Shown here: in pieces, positions 11,134 through 23,700 of the stretch
Layout: every line of letters starts with the position of its first letter
Position numbering within the stretch: the stretch's first letter is position 1
From: Hypericum androsaemum
Lineage: Eukaryota > Streptophyta > Magnoliopsida > Malpighiales > Hypericaceae
DNA length: 64,000 bases
NCBI GenBank assembly: GCA_963995505.1
Contig: OZ023181.1
Location: 13,574,221-13,638,220 of the forward strand
Reading direction: 5' to 3'
Notes under the pieces: model-generated
The model's database searches: none
What the model saw: only the letters and a program-made list of their open reading frames with translations
Told to the model about the DNA's origin: nothing
Made by a program: the position numbers and the translations under genes

Positions 11134-14100
11134 ATAAAAATTCGGTCCCCGAATTTACTTAAACTAAGTTTGTTATGCGTCATTCTAGTAGTTGAAGACT
11201 TAAGATATATTTCTTCTTACATCTCCGAGTTTATCTCAACTTGTAAATAATTTTCCTATCATACTTAATAAATCAGAAGATCTCTATTCCGACACTTTCA
11301 AAATACTTGATCCAAAATTCTTTTTGACACTTTCGATATGCCAAATTTAACTAATCTCAATTTCAACTATTTGTGGTTTCAAAACTATAGGGATCATGTA
11401 AATTCATTTTATACCTAAAGATGCGAAAGGCTATGTGGCAATGTGATCAATGTTGTGACTAAGCTAACCAACGTACCACTAGCTCAATTCACTCTAAATT
11501 CTCAAAAATGGTGGCAAAGCTATTATGTTACTTGTCAATCTGATCCAATGTCTCAGATGAACATCTAGGACATATATTCCTACTTCTTCCAAATCTCAGT
11601 GTCCTTCTCAAAGGTAATAACTTTTGAACATATATGATCTCATATTAATACTTGTTTTATTCCTTCTTTGACCTTAAAATACATGGTTCACTTGAATTGT
11701 TTCTAATCCTTATGATTCTTTTATTTCTCTCATATATTCTTCGAAGTATATAAAATCAAAGCAACCCATCCGATCAAAGATTCAGCAACTTATTTGTTGT
11801 ACGATAGTTCTTCTAGTTCTACCAATTACCTGACCAATTACCTGATACCAACTTAACCATAAAAGGTACATTGATCTTATGTCTCAACCACACTGATTTA
11901 TTCACAACTACTAATCATCATATCAAATTCTCACACAAAACTTCACAAACTTGTTGTTTTCAATTTATGTCCCATACATTTCAACTTTGTATAATTCCAA
12001 ACTTAATACTTTCTGACATTACCAAAAAAAAAAATCAAAACTTCTAGTATCTCTTTTCATCATTTTTCTTAGACTCGAACTTACTTATGCCTAATGTTGT
12101 TTATATTTGTTATCCCCATATAACTCAAATCTTTTGTTGTACTTATAGTTCTTACAATAAATTTTCCTTAATTTCATTTTTGGTCATACATTCGTAAGTT
12201 TTACTCAGTCTTTATTCAGGGCATCCCCAGACCATATTTTCTGTAATTTTACTAACATTTATTCAATCAGTCCTAAAATTTCTTACATACATTTGATCCA
12301 TTAATTCTCTAATATTTTCTTAATACCACATCACATCCAAAAGCCTTTTTGATTCTCAAAATTGTATGTAACTATTAGGTTGTTGAAAAATAAAATCACC
12401 TCAACAACCAACGATATTACTTCATCACCTCCAAAACTAAAATTTATCATAACCATCCAATAATTCAAATCTATGAACACCTCGTCATAGATATCCAGCT
12501 CTCAACAATGTCTTTCATTACCACCACCATTCCCACTGGGATTAACTTTAAATATAACTATAATACTATGGCGTTCATTGTGTCAGTTATAATATCTTCT
12601 TGCGTTCTTCTTCATTGTCATATACACCAAATATTTCAATAAATTCCTAAACTTGTTTCTCATAGATTTGAGCACTCGGATCACAATCCTTACAACAACT
12701 TTCATCATATTGATGAACCAATTAATATATCACTACCTCGTAGCACATATACAAAGTTCCAAAATTTGTGGGGACTATGTCCTCTTCCATTAGCACTATG
12801 ACCTTATGTCATTCATCTTACAATTTGACAAACTACCTTAAAGTATTTTCTAACCTACAAAAATCCTAGTTATTTAAGTTTGCTTTACTCTTTTCCTTGA
12901 ATAATGTCATTCTTCATAGTGGTACGAATGCTAACACTTTTCTTATCATATTCTCAATATTGCTTCCAAAACAAACTAGTTTATCGTCCACAAGACTTCT
13001 CAAGAATTTTCTTTACCAAGTTAAATCTTATTATCGTTTGAGTTTCAAATAACCTATGTTTTTCACTTATTCAATTGTATCTTATAAGTTGCACCAAATT
13101 TCCCATCAAAACTTACAAATCCTCAAATAATCAAAAACTAAGTATCATTCTTATACTCATTACCATCCCTTTTTAATCTTTTATCTTTAAAAGGTACTAA
13201 CATACTTCAAAGAGTCTATCATTTTTTTCTAAGCTTTTATCTTCAAAAGGTACTAATGTAATTCAAAGAGTCTATCATTTCTTGTGCCAAAGTTACCAAA
13301 GTTGTCACTTTAATTCTCTAGTTCATATGATATTTATCTTTGTATTTCTTAGATGTTCAACATATATTTTTTTTACAACCACGAAAATGCTTAAGGATTT
13401 ACTTGATGGAGTAGTATCTACAAATACTTCCATCAAAGCACATACCATTTTTCATCTCCTTAGGATTTTCTAGAGTTTGAACCCAAATTTCATTGTAACT
13501 TCTTTTCTTACCAATACAACTTTTGTGACTATTCAGTCACTCATATCTTCTTACTTCACATCTCAAAATTTTGCACAATCCGACTTAGGTTCCAAAGTCT
13601 ACATACCATGTGTACTCCTATTCTTTAATTTCATTATTCTCCACTTTCAATTAAATCAGTTTAACATACTTCCTTCTAGTCTCTAAGCTTTCTTCATTTC
13701 ATATTTCACTGACCATATAATCTCATTAAGTTTCACACAAACTCATTACAAAATTAATATTTTTACCCCAAATTTACTTTGCCATTCATACTTTTCCTTC
13801 TTTGAGATAGCTTAAATCAAATTTTCACTAATCAAATCTTTTCGTTCGTTTCTCTTTCTAAGCCATTGTTTAGTTGATGATTTATCCCAAATTTCTCTTG
13901 TACAAATAACATTTACTTCCCACTCTTTTATACAGCTTGCATAACATTATCTCAATATTAGTGTGCTTATTGTAGCTATAAGCTATATGATTTGTAGATT
14001 ATCAAAGTTTTATGTCATATCTCTACCTTACAGTCTTTAATACTTATGTTATATGCATATATCATTATCTGATTACACATAGAAACTTTACTCAAATTCA

Positions 14101-15049
14101 GAAGGCTTTTATCTAGCCTCTAAATCATTTGTTGAAGCAATAGGCAGAATTGTGTACTTTTCTTGGAACTATATTTCATTCAAAGTTTATGTAGTTGAAC
14201 TACATTGTCAATAAATATTGAGTAACTTATCGTATCAAAATTCCATAAAAAATTATCTTTCAAAATCCATAATCATAATCCAAACCAAATATCATACTAA
14301 AATTAGCTTCCTCAAAGTATTCAAAATTCATTCCATATAGCTTAATCTCATAATTTCATCCCAATATAACCTTTTTTCAAAGCACATTTACTGCTTAATT
14401 TCTCATATATACTCCTTCCACATAATAATGTTCATAACTTCCTCTTTTTAAACATATTTAACACAAAAGCAGATTCTCAATGCAAAGGTAACAATCTAGA
14501 AGGGTTCACGAAGATATAACTCAAATATTTGGTGAGACTCAAACCAATGGCCCAATATACATAGGAAGAAATCAAATATATAAGAGTGTTTAGATGATTT
14601 GGACAAAGTGGTGATCAGTCACTTCATCAAAATCTCACCCAAGGAATGATTTATATTTATATAAATATATATACTCAAATAGGCTCTTCAAAGAAATCCA
14701 TATACAAATGGTATAAGAGTCCTCACCATAACGTAGAGTAAATGCCTTGTGATAACAACAATGCATCACAAAAATTTCTCACAAAAGAATCGCAAACACA
14801 AACATCTCACATATCAAGAAAAGCATAATTGCCTAACTTTCATATTCATCACATCATCATGTTCAAAGAGAAATAAATCATCAATAACACAACAAAGATA
14901 AGGGACGAGCAAACGACACAGATGGAAGGGACGCAAAACATCAGGAAACCTATGCTCCGTAGCACAACTTAAGATACTCGATATGATAATTCAAGCAAGA
15001 ATCTAACCTAGAGCTTAAAGGTTGAGCATAAACCTAAAGCTCAAATCAT
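11134..15049 (-). mobile_element. Internal region of the element, no recognisable coding
   Basis: This is 3.9 kb of AT-rich sequence. On the minus strand, the element's sense strand, no open frame reaches 60 codons. The only longer frames are two short plus-strand ones (13,282-13,473 and 13,477-13,686) with no family resemblance. I found no catalytic motifs of retroviral-type proteins in the parts I translated. One plus-strand stretch at about 11,419-11,567 weakly resembles a Ty3 gag core but is antisense to the element. An AT-rich run lies near 14,650-14,675 and a 56-bp tandem duplication at 13,178-13,289. The most likely reading is a non-coding RNA template carried by a helper element. I did not translate every codon, so a very degraded pol could have been missed. 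Confidence 0.75.
13178..13289 (+). repeat. 56-bp imperfect tandem duplication
   Basis: Two adjacent copies of a segment beginning CTTTTATCTT start at 13,178 and 13,234, an offset of 56 bp. Both contain AAAAGGTACTAA followed by TTCAAAGAGTCTATCATTT, with several mismatches. It lies inside the retrotransposon interior and is unrelated to the surrounding satellite. It looks like an ordinary replication-slippage product. Confidence 0.85.
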
Positions 15050-15061
15050 GCTCTGATACCA
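15050..15061 (-). other. Primer-binding site for initiator-Met tRNA
   Basis: On the minus strand this reads TGGTATCAGAGC, the sequence complementary to the 3' end of plant initiator-methionine tRNA that most plant LTR elements use. It lies four bases (GACT) inside the right LTR, which ends GTGACA on that strand. This identifies the right LTR as the 5' LTR and fixes the element on the minus strand. The 12 bases are intact, so priming could still work. Confidence 0.95.
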
Positions 15062-15065
15062 AGTC

Positions 15066-17774
15066 TGTCACGACCCGAACTCAGGTCGGTGACCGGCGCT
15101 AGACTTTGACTACTTAAATCACACACAAAGATCTAGCCAGCCTCAAACTTATTCAAATTCTTATAAATCTTAAACCATTAAACTTATAGCTAAAACTTAT
15201 ATTATCTTACATTTTAAATACCAAAATTTTATAACCAATTGTCAAGCTTTGTTTGATTAAACAAAATTAATATACTCTTAATAATTAAATATTCCCAAGA
15301 TCAAAGCAAATCTTGTGACTACGGAGCTTCTAGATGAAAGAGCAAAATACAAACTGGAGACCACGATGCAAGTCCTGGAGAATAAATCAGACTTGGTACG
15401 ATCAGAGTAGATCTCCGAGCTAACACAACTCGTGTACGAGTTCCTGCAAAACTGGTGGGTGGGGGGATGAGTGTTTTGGAACACCCAGTAAACAAATAAG
15501 ATATGCATCGCAATTTATTTAGCTACTCAATGCTCAAACATACCTAACACATGTTGAATCATACAGACATTTAGATTATCATAACGTCTTATTTACCAGA
15601 TGATCAAATATTAACGTATAATCACAAAGGCACAGAAATATGAGCAAACTATGTAACGTCTCATACCATCACATAATTTGACACATGACACATAATTCAA
15701 ATATCATATAGAAGAGCTGACGAACATTCGGCAAGATCTAGATAGTGTCACTCCAACTCCGACACGAGGATACCATATCTCATAGGCGCCATCAGAAACC
15801 AACCCCGCCGGCCAAACAGATCATATCAGAATCCATTGTATCCTCATTATATGTGCACATATGCCAACATCCCCGGTTGGTCACGGGTAGATCTCTGCCT
15901 ACTAGACGTCCATATCACAGAGCAGAGCTATCCATATAACAGACTTTCATATCATAACAAATTCATCGGCTCGAAAACATACCAAACATATCCAGTGCCC
16001 CCGCTGGGCCAGATTGAACAAACTTTCACAAATCATAACATCATACAATATGCTCATATGAAAAATGCACAAAATGTACTCACATTATCATATTCAGATC
16101 ATGACAAATAAATAGAGTACGCCAAATAAAGCACGAGTCATATATTATTTGTTTATCAATTTTGGCTCGATGACCATCTGGATCGGCAATCCTCTTTCCA
16201 ATATAAAAAAGACCTTCATTTAAAATATAACTTGTTCCAGTTCGATATCCACACGTTCTCTTTTCGAATATTCCTCAAAATATTTTTCCAAGACCTGTGA
16301 CATTAAAATGGTTCCTAAAATTTAATCGAACCATAAGTCACAAAAAATAATTACCGTTTTCTCAATCCCAGATTCTTAATCCTTATGATTTATGTCCTCT
16401 GCTTCTTTATTATCGTGTTCGAATCAAGCCAGGTAGTTACTAAATGCTCTTACAAATTTGTGTCATCCATCATTTAATTGTATAATCATATTTTATTTTT
16501 CATGAAGATTCTCATTCAGTATTTACCATAAATATTCCATGGAGTTCTTTAAATATAAAAAGCTATTAATCATTCTACCTATCTCTAGCTCACTGAAAAT
16601 ATCAACTCCCAACAAAATATATCTTATTATGATACCAAAAATATAAACTCTCCAACTTAATTTATTTACCATAGCTTTTCCTTTTTATTTCTTTGATTTA
16701 GTTGAACTTGCAGAAAGTACTAGTAGCTATGCCAACTTTTCTACTCTTAAAGAAAATTTTATTTTCTTAACCAATTGAACATGACCAAACTATGATTTCA
16801 AATAAATTTGTAATTTCAGTCCTAATCAAACCCACTTAATCCTACCAACTGAATTCATCTAATAGTTATTGCCATAATTAATTACTAACTCTATTACGAG
16901 AATTAACATTAAAAGAATTAAAGATTAGCTTACCAAGTGATTTCTCATATCTTCATAAACAAGGTGCACTTGTTATTTCTTTTCCACCTTTTCTCTATGG
17001 TTTTTCTCTTATTTTCATTTCTTCCTTCCTTTGGTTTCTTCTTCGGCCCCTTTTCCTTTCCTGGCCCATTTTCTTTCTTTGGTTCGGTAGAAATTATTGG
17101 TCCATTTTTATTTCACCAGCTTTTCTATTTTATAGGGGTTTTGAGTTTGGGTGGAAAATTTACATGTTGCCACATTTTTTTTACCTTTTGACTCACCCTT
17201 TTCTTTTTACCTTATGATTATCTTAATTCTTTTTTTTTGTTCCATAATCTGTTCCGTAAACAATTTTAGTTTCTCCAACGATAAATCTTTTGATATCTTA
17301 CTGCCTTATCTAGTATATATTTTTTTTATTGTTGTTTCCGTGGAATTTATGAAAACCTTCCACTCACGTTATTAATTTCGTTTAATGGTTTGCCACGTTT
17401 TCAACCCCTTTTTTTCTATTTAATTTTATTTGGTTCTTATCCTTTAGCTACAAACTTAACTAACTTGTTTTATACCTTCATATTTTATTTACTTGGTGTC
17501 AAATTTTCAAATTCAACCACATGATCATTTCTTTTTTTGTCACTTCTCTAGTTAATGTGTCATGTTTTTTTTATTTAGTTGTTAATTAAGTTCACAAACT
17601 TAATATTATTTAATACCTCAATCTAATTTGTACCAAATTATATCTAATAACATTTCTAAAATTTCTCGATGACCAATTAGCATTATTAGTTTCTTACATG
17701 GTTTAGCATTATTTTACCAAATGACATACCTGATTAAACCCAACTAATTTGAACTAATATTGTCGGGTATTACA
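15066..17774 (-). repeat. 5' LTR of the retrotransposon (2,709 bp)
   Basis: This LTR is the partner of 8,447-11,120 and would carry the promoter in the element's direction. On the plus strand it begins TGTCACGACCCGAAC and ends GGGTATTACA. It is 35 bp longer overall, mainly because it keeps about 38 bp (17,624-17,661) that the other LTR lacks. A one-base insertion breaks the open frame seen at 10,317-10,754 in the other LTR into 16,937-17,191 and 17,151-17,375, which argues against that frame being a gene. At its start this copy has CCCG where the left LTR has CTCA, consistent with C-to-T and G-to-A decay of the left copy. Confidence 0.95.
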
Positions 17775-17779
17775 CAAGA
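17775..17779. other. Target-site duplication, right copy (CAAGA)
   Basis: These five bases follow the right LTR end TTACA and equal the five before the left LTR at 8,442-8,446. The satellite continues immediately as TAAGGAAAGAAATGGG. The paralogous uninterrupted site with the same right flank is at 20,849-20,853. Confidence 0.85.
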
Positions 17780-20700
17780 TAAGGAAAGAAATGGGAAGAA
17801 AATGCAAGGAAAAGGCATAAAAAGGAAAGAGAAGGAAAGATAAGGCAAGAAAAGGTAAGAAAAGGCAAGGAAAATGCAAGGAAAGGCAAGAAAAGGCAAG
17901 ATAAGGAAAGAAAAGGCAAGAAAAGGCAAGATACGACAACGAAAAGGCAAGATAAGGCAAGAAAAGGCAAGATAGAGAAAGAAAAGGCAATGAAAGGAAA
18001 GAAAATGCAAGAAAAGGTATGATAAGGCAAGAAAAGGCAAGTTAAGGTAAGAAAAGGCAAGATAAGGAATGAAAGGGCAAGATAAGGTAAGCAAAAGGCA
18101 AGATAAGGTAAGAAAAGGCATGAAAAGGCAAGGAAAGGATAGATAAGTCAAGAAAATGCAAGAAAAGATAAGGAAAAGACAAGAAAAGGCTTTAAAAGGC
18201 AAGAAATGGCATGAAAAGGAAAGAAAAGGCAAGGAAAAGCCAAGGAAAAGCCAAGAAAAGGCAAGGTAAGGAAAGAAAAGGCATGGAAAAGGAAAGGAAA
18301 AGGTAAGAAAAGACAAGGAAATGGCAAGAAAAGTCAAGATAAGGCAAGGGAAATGCATTAAAAGGCAAGAAAAGGCAAGATAAGGCAAGACAAGGAAGAA
18401 AAGGCAAGATAAGGAAGGAAAAGGCAAGGAAAAGGCAAGAAAAGGAAAGATAAGGTAAAAAAAGGCAAGAAAAAGGCAAGATAAGGCAAGGAAAAGGCAA
18501 GAAAAGGAAAAAAAAGGAAAGAAAAGGCTAAAAAAGGCAAGGAAAAGGCAAGAAAAGGCATGAAAATGCAAGAAAAGGTATGAAAAAGGCATGAAAAAGG
18601 CAAGAAAATGAAAGATAAGGCAAGAAAATGCATGAAAAGGCAAGAAAAGAAAAGAAAAGGCAAGAAAAAGGCAAGAAAATGCAAGATAACGCAAGAAATG
18701 GAAGGAAAAGGCAAGATAAGGCAAGAAAAGGTAAGAAAAGGAAAGAAAAGCATGAAAAGGCATGATAAGGTAAGAAAAGGCAAGATAAGGCAAGAAAAGG
18801 TAAGAAAAGGCAAGATAAGGCAAGAAGAGGCAAGAAAAGGAAATAAAAGGAAAGATAAGGCAAGAAAGGCAAGAAAGGGTATGAAAAGGTAAGAAAAGGC
18901 AAGATAAGGCAAGAAAATGCATGAAAAGGAAATTAAAGTAAAGAAAAGGAAAGATTGGGGAAGATAACGCAAGAAAAGGCATGAAAAGGCAAGATAAGCC
19001 AAGATAAGGAATCCAATGGCTAGGAAAAGGCAAGAAAAGGCATGGAAAAGGCATGAAAAGGCAAGAAAAGGAAAGATAAGGCAAGAAAAGGCTTGAAAAG
19101 GAAAGAAAAAGAAAGAAAGGGCAAGGAAAAGGTAAGAAAAGGCAAGATAAGGCAAGATGAGGCAAGAAAAGGAAAGAAAAGGCAAGGAAAAGGAAAGAAA
19201 AGGCAAGATAAGGAAAAAAAGCCAAGATTAGGCAAGATAAGGCAAGAAAGGGGCAGGAAAGGCAAGAAAAGGAACGAAAATTAAAGATGAGGCAAGAAAA
19301 AGCAAGATAAGGCAAGAAAAGGTAAGAAAAGGCATGAAAAGGCAAGAAAAGGTAAGAAAAGGCAAGAAAAGGTAAAAAAAGGCAAGATAAGGTAAGAAAA
19401 GGCAAGATAAGGAATGTAAGGGCAAGATAAGGATAGAAAAGGTAAGATAAGGTAAAAAAAGGTATGAAAGGGCAAGAAAAGGTAAACAAAGGCAACTAAA
19501 GGAAAGATAAGGCAGGAAAAGGAAAGAAAAGGCAAGAAAATGAAAGGAAAGGCAAGAAAAGGCATGGAAAAGGCAAGAAAAGGCAAGGAAAATGCAAGGA
19601 AAAGGCAAAAAAAGGAAAGATAGGATAAGGAAAAGGCAAGAAAAGGCAAGATAAGGTAAGAAAAGGCAAGGAAAAGGCATGAAAATGCAAGAAAAGGAAA
19701 GAAAAGGCAAGAAAAGGAAAGAAAAGGCAAGATAAGGTAAGACAAGGCAAGAAAAGGCAAGAAAAGGCATGAAAAGGCAAGAAAGCAAAAGATATGGCAA
19801 GAAAAGGTAAGAAAAGGCAAGGAAATGGCAAGATAAGGAATGAAAAGGCAAGAAAAGGCATGAAAAGGCATGAAAAGGCAAGAAAAGGAAAGAAAGTCAA
19901 TAAAAGGTAAGGAAAAGGCAAGAAAAGGAATGAAAGGGTAAGATAAGGCAAGAAAAGGCAAGATAAAGCAAGGAAAGGCATCAAAAGGCAAGAAAAGACA
20001 AGAAAAGGATAGATATGTCAAGAAAAGGCAAGATAAGGGATGAAAAGGCAAGAAAAGGCAAGAAAATGAAAGATAAGGCAAGGAAAAGAAAAGAAAATGC
20101 AAGAAAAGGAAAAAAAAGGCAAGAAAAGGCATGGAAAAGGAATGAAAAGGCAAGATAGGGCAAGAAAAGGCAAGATATGGCAAGATAAAGCAAGAAAAGG
20201 CAAGAAAAGGCAAGAAAGGGCAAGAAAAGGATAGAAAAGACAAGGAAAAGGTAAGAAAGGGCAAGATAAGACAAGATAAGGCAAGGAAAAGGCACGAAAA
20301 GGAAAGAAAAGGCAAGGAAAAGGAATGAAAAGCAAGAAAAGGCAAGAAAAGGCAAAAAAAGGAAAGAAAAGGCTAAAAAAGGCAAGGAAAAGGTAAGAAA
20401 AGGCATGAAAATGCAAGAAAATGCAAGAAAAGGCATGAAAAGGCAAGAAAAGGAACAAAAAGGAAAGAAATAGAAAATTAGGCAAGATAAGGCAACAAAA
20501 GGCAAGATAAGGCAAGAAAAGGCAAGGAAAAGGCAAAAAAAGGCAAGAAAATGCATGAAAAAGGCAAGAAAAGGCAAGGAAATGGCCAAAAAAGGCAAGA
20601 AAAGGCATAAAAAGGCAAGAAAAGGAATGAAAGGGTAAGGAAAAGGTAAGAAAAGGCAAGATAAGGCAAGAAAAGGCAAGGAAAAGGAAAGAAAAGGCAA

Positions 20701-23700
20701 GATAAGGAAAGAAAATGCAAGATTAGGCAAGATATGGCAAGAAAAGGGAAGGAAATGCATGAAAAGGAACGAAAATGAAAGATGAGGCAAGAAAAGGCAA
20801 GATAAGCCAAGAAAAGGTAAGAAAAGGCAAGGAAAAGGCAAGAAAAGGCAAGATAAGGAAAGAAATGGGAAGAAAATGCAAGGAAAAGGCATAAAAAGGA
20901 AAGAGAAGGAAAGATAAGGCAAGAAAAGGTAAGAAAAGGCAAGGAAAACGCAAGGAAAGGCAAGAAAAGGCAAGATAAGGAAAGAAAAGGTAAGAAAAGG
21001 CAAGAAAAGGCAAGATATGACAACGAAAAGGCAAGATAAGGCAAGAAAAGGCAAGATAGAGAAAGAAAAGGCAATGACAGCAAAGAAAATGCAAGAAAAG
21101 GTATGATAAGGCAAGAAAAGGCAATTTAAGGTAAGAAAAGGCAAGATAAGGAATGAAAGGGCAAGATAAGGCAAGCAAAAGGCAAGATAAGGTAAGAAAA
21201 GGCATGAAAAGGCAAGGAAAGGATAGATAAGTCAAGAAAATGCAAGAAAAGGCAAGGAAAAGACAAGAAAAGGCTTTACAAGGCAAGAAATGGCATGAAA
21301 AGGAAAGAAAAGGCAAGGAAAAGCCAAGAAAAGGCAAGGTAAGGAAAGAAAAGGCATGGAAAAGTAAAGGAAAAGGTAAGAAAAGACAAGGAAATGGCAA
21401 GAAAAGTCAAGATAAGGCAAGGGAAAGGCATTAAAAGGCAAGAAAAGGAAAGAAAAGGCAAGATAAGGCAAGACAAGGGAAGAAAATGCAAGATAAGGAA
21501 AGAAAAGGCAAGGAAAAGGCAAGAAAAGGCTAAAAAACGAAAGAAAAGGCTAAAAAAGACAAGGAAAAGGCAAGAAAAGGCATGAAAATGCAAGAAAAGG
21601 CATGAAAAGGCAAGAAAAGGCAAGATAAGGCAAGGAAAAGGCAAAAAAAAGGCAAGAAAATGCATGGAAAAGGCAAGAAAATGCAAGGAAATAGCCAGAA
21701 AAGGCAAGAAAAGGCATGAAATGGCAAGAAAAGGAATGAAAGGGTAAGGAAAAGGTAAGAAAAGGCAAGATAAGGCAAGAAAAGGAAAGAAAAGGCAAGG
21801 AAAAGGAAAGAAAAGGCAAGATAAGGAAAAAATGAAAGATTAGGCTTGATATGGCAAGAAAAGGGAAGGAAATGGAGGAAAAGGAATGGAAATGAAAGAT
21901 GAGGAAAGAAAAGGCAAGATAAGCCAAGAAAAGGTAAGAAAAGGCAAGGAAAGGAAAGAAAATGCAAGAAAAAGGCATAAAAAGGAAAGAGAAGGAAAGA
22001 TATGGCAAGAAAAGGTAAGAAAAGGCAAGGAAAATGCAAGGAAAAGGCATGAAAAGGCAAGATAAGGAAAGAAAAGGCAAGATACGACAAGGAAAAGACA
22101 AGAAAAGGCAAGATAAGGCAAGAAAATGTAAGATAAGGCAAGAAAAGGCAAGATAAAGAAAGAAAAGGCAATGAAAGGAAAGAAAATGCAAGAAATGGCA
22201 AGTTAAGGTAAGAAAAGGCAAGATAAGGAATGAAAGAGCAAGATAAGGCAAGATAAGGTAAGGAAAAGACAAGAAAAGGCAAGGAAAGGATAGATAAGTC
22301 AAGAAAATACAAGAAAAGGCAAGGAAAAGACAAGAAAAGGCTTTAACAGGCAAGAAATGGCCAGAAATGGCATGAAAAGGAAAGAAAAGGCAAGGAAAAG
22401 GCAAGGAAAATCCAAGATAAGGCAAGAAAAGGAAAGAAAAGGAATGGAAAAGGAAAGGAAAAGGTAAGAAAAGGCAAGATAAGGCAAGATAAGGCAAGGG
22501 GAAGGCATTAAAAGGCAAGAAAAGGAAAGATAAGGCAAGATAAGGCAAGACAAGGGAAGAAAAGGCAAGATAAGGAAACAAAAGGCAAGGAAAAGGCATG
22601 AAAAGGCAAGAAAAGGTAAGCAAAAGGAAAAATAAGAAAAGAAAAGGTAAGAAAAGGCAAGGAAAAGGCATGAAAAGTTAAGAAAAGGAAAGAAAAGGCA
22701 AGGAAAGGAATGAAATGGCAAGAAAAGGCATGAAAAGGCAAGAAAAGGATAGATAAGTCAAGAAAAGGTGAGAAAAGGCAAGAAAATGCAAGATAAGGGA
22801 AGATAAGACAAGAAAAGGCAAGCAAAGGCAAGAAAAGGAAAGATAAGGCAAGAAAAGGAAAGATAAGGAAAGAAAATGCAAGATAAGGTAAGATATGGCA
22901 AGAAAAGGCAAGAAAATGTAAGATAAGGCAAAAAAAGGCAAGATTAGGCAAGAAAGGACAAGAAAAGGAAAGAAAAGTCTAGGAAAAGGCAAGAAAAGGC
23001 AAGGAAAAGGCATGGAAAAGGCATGAAAAGCAAGAAAAGGCAAAAAAAGGAAGGATAAGGCAAGAAAAGTCAAGAAATGGCAAGGAAAAGGCACGAAAAG
23101 GCATGAAAAGGCAAGAAAAGGCTTGAAATGGTAAGAAAAGCAAGATAAGGTAAGAAAAGGAAAGAAAAGGCAAGAAAAGGAAAGAAAAGGCAAAATAATA
23201 CAAGAAAAGGAAAGAAAAGGCAAGGAAAAGTCAAGATAAGGCAAGGAAAGGCAAGATAAGGCAAGATAAGGCAAGGAAAAGGCAAGCAAAGGCATGGAAA
23301 AGGCAGTATAAGGCAAGATAAGGCAAGAAAATAAAAGAAAAGGCAAGATAAGGCAAGAAAAGGCAAGATAAGGCAATATAAGGTAAGAAAAGGGAAGGAA
23401 ATGCATGAAAAGGAAAGAAAAGGCAAGGAAAAGGAAAGATAAGGCAAGATAAGGCAAGATAAGGCAAGATAAGGGAAGAAAGGCAAGAAAAGAAAAGAAA
23501 ATGAAAAATGAGGCAAGAAAAGGAAAGAAAAGGCAAGAAAAGGCAAGGAAAAGGCATGAAAAGGCAAGAAAAGGAAATAAAAGGCAAGAAAAGGTATGAA
23601 AAGGCAAGGAAAGGCAAGATAAGGTAAAAATAGGCAAGATAATAATGGAAAGGAAAGATATGGCAAAAAAGGGAAGATAAGGCAAGAAAAGGCAGGAAAA

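Larger units (their letters stand above)
8447..17774 (-). mobile_element. Complete LTR retrotransposon, non-autonomous, Ty3/Gypsy-like
   Basis: The 9,328-bp element has two nearly identical LTRs of 2,674 and 2,709 bp around a 3,945-bp interior and is flanked by CAAGA duplications. Orientation is set by two signals. TGGTATCAGAGC, the usual plant primer site for initiator-methionine tRNA, lies on the minus strand next to the right LTR. AAGGAGGGGAGAA, a polypurine tract, abuts the left LTR on the minus strand. The element therefore reads right to left. The LTR begins TGTAATACC and ends GTGACA on that strand. The tract, together with the upstream GGGGACCGAAT, resembles the 3' end of Tekay/Del-type chromoviruses, so the family call is an inference. 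No minus-strand frame of 60 codons or more exists in the interior and I recognise no gag, protease, reverse transcriptase, RNase H or integrase. It fits a large retrotransposon derivative (LARD-like) that would need enzymes in trans; a heavily decayed autonomous element is the alternative. Confidence 0.95.

Noticed and set aside
12480..12560. Possible decayed zinc-knuckle (gag) on the minus strand
   Set aside because: A few codons look suggestive around a GNGGGN-like run, but a stop codon falls inside and the cysteine/histidine spacing is not kept. Too weak to call.
13282..13686. Two consecutive plus-strand frames in the element interior (63 and 69 codons)
   Set aside because: They are short, AT-rich, antisense to the element, and have no family resemblance.
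8447..17774. Element oriented on the plus strand
   Set aside because: After the left LTR the plus strand reads TTCTCCCCTCC, which matches no tRNA 3' end. The minus strand has both a proper primer-binding site and a polypurine tract at the correct ends.
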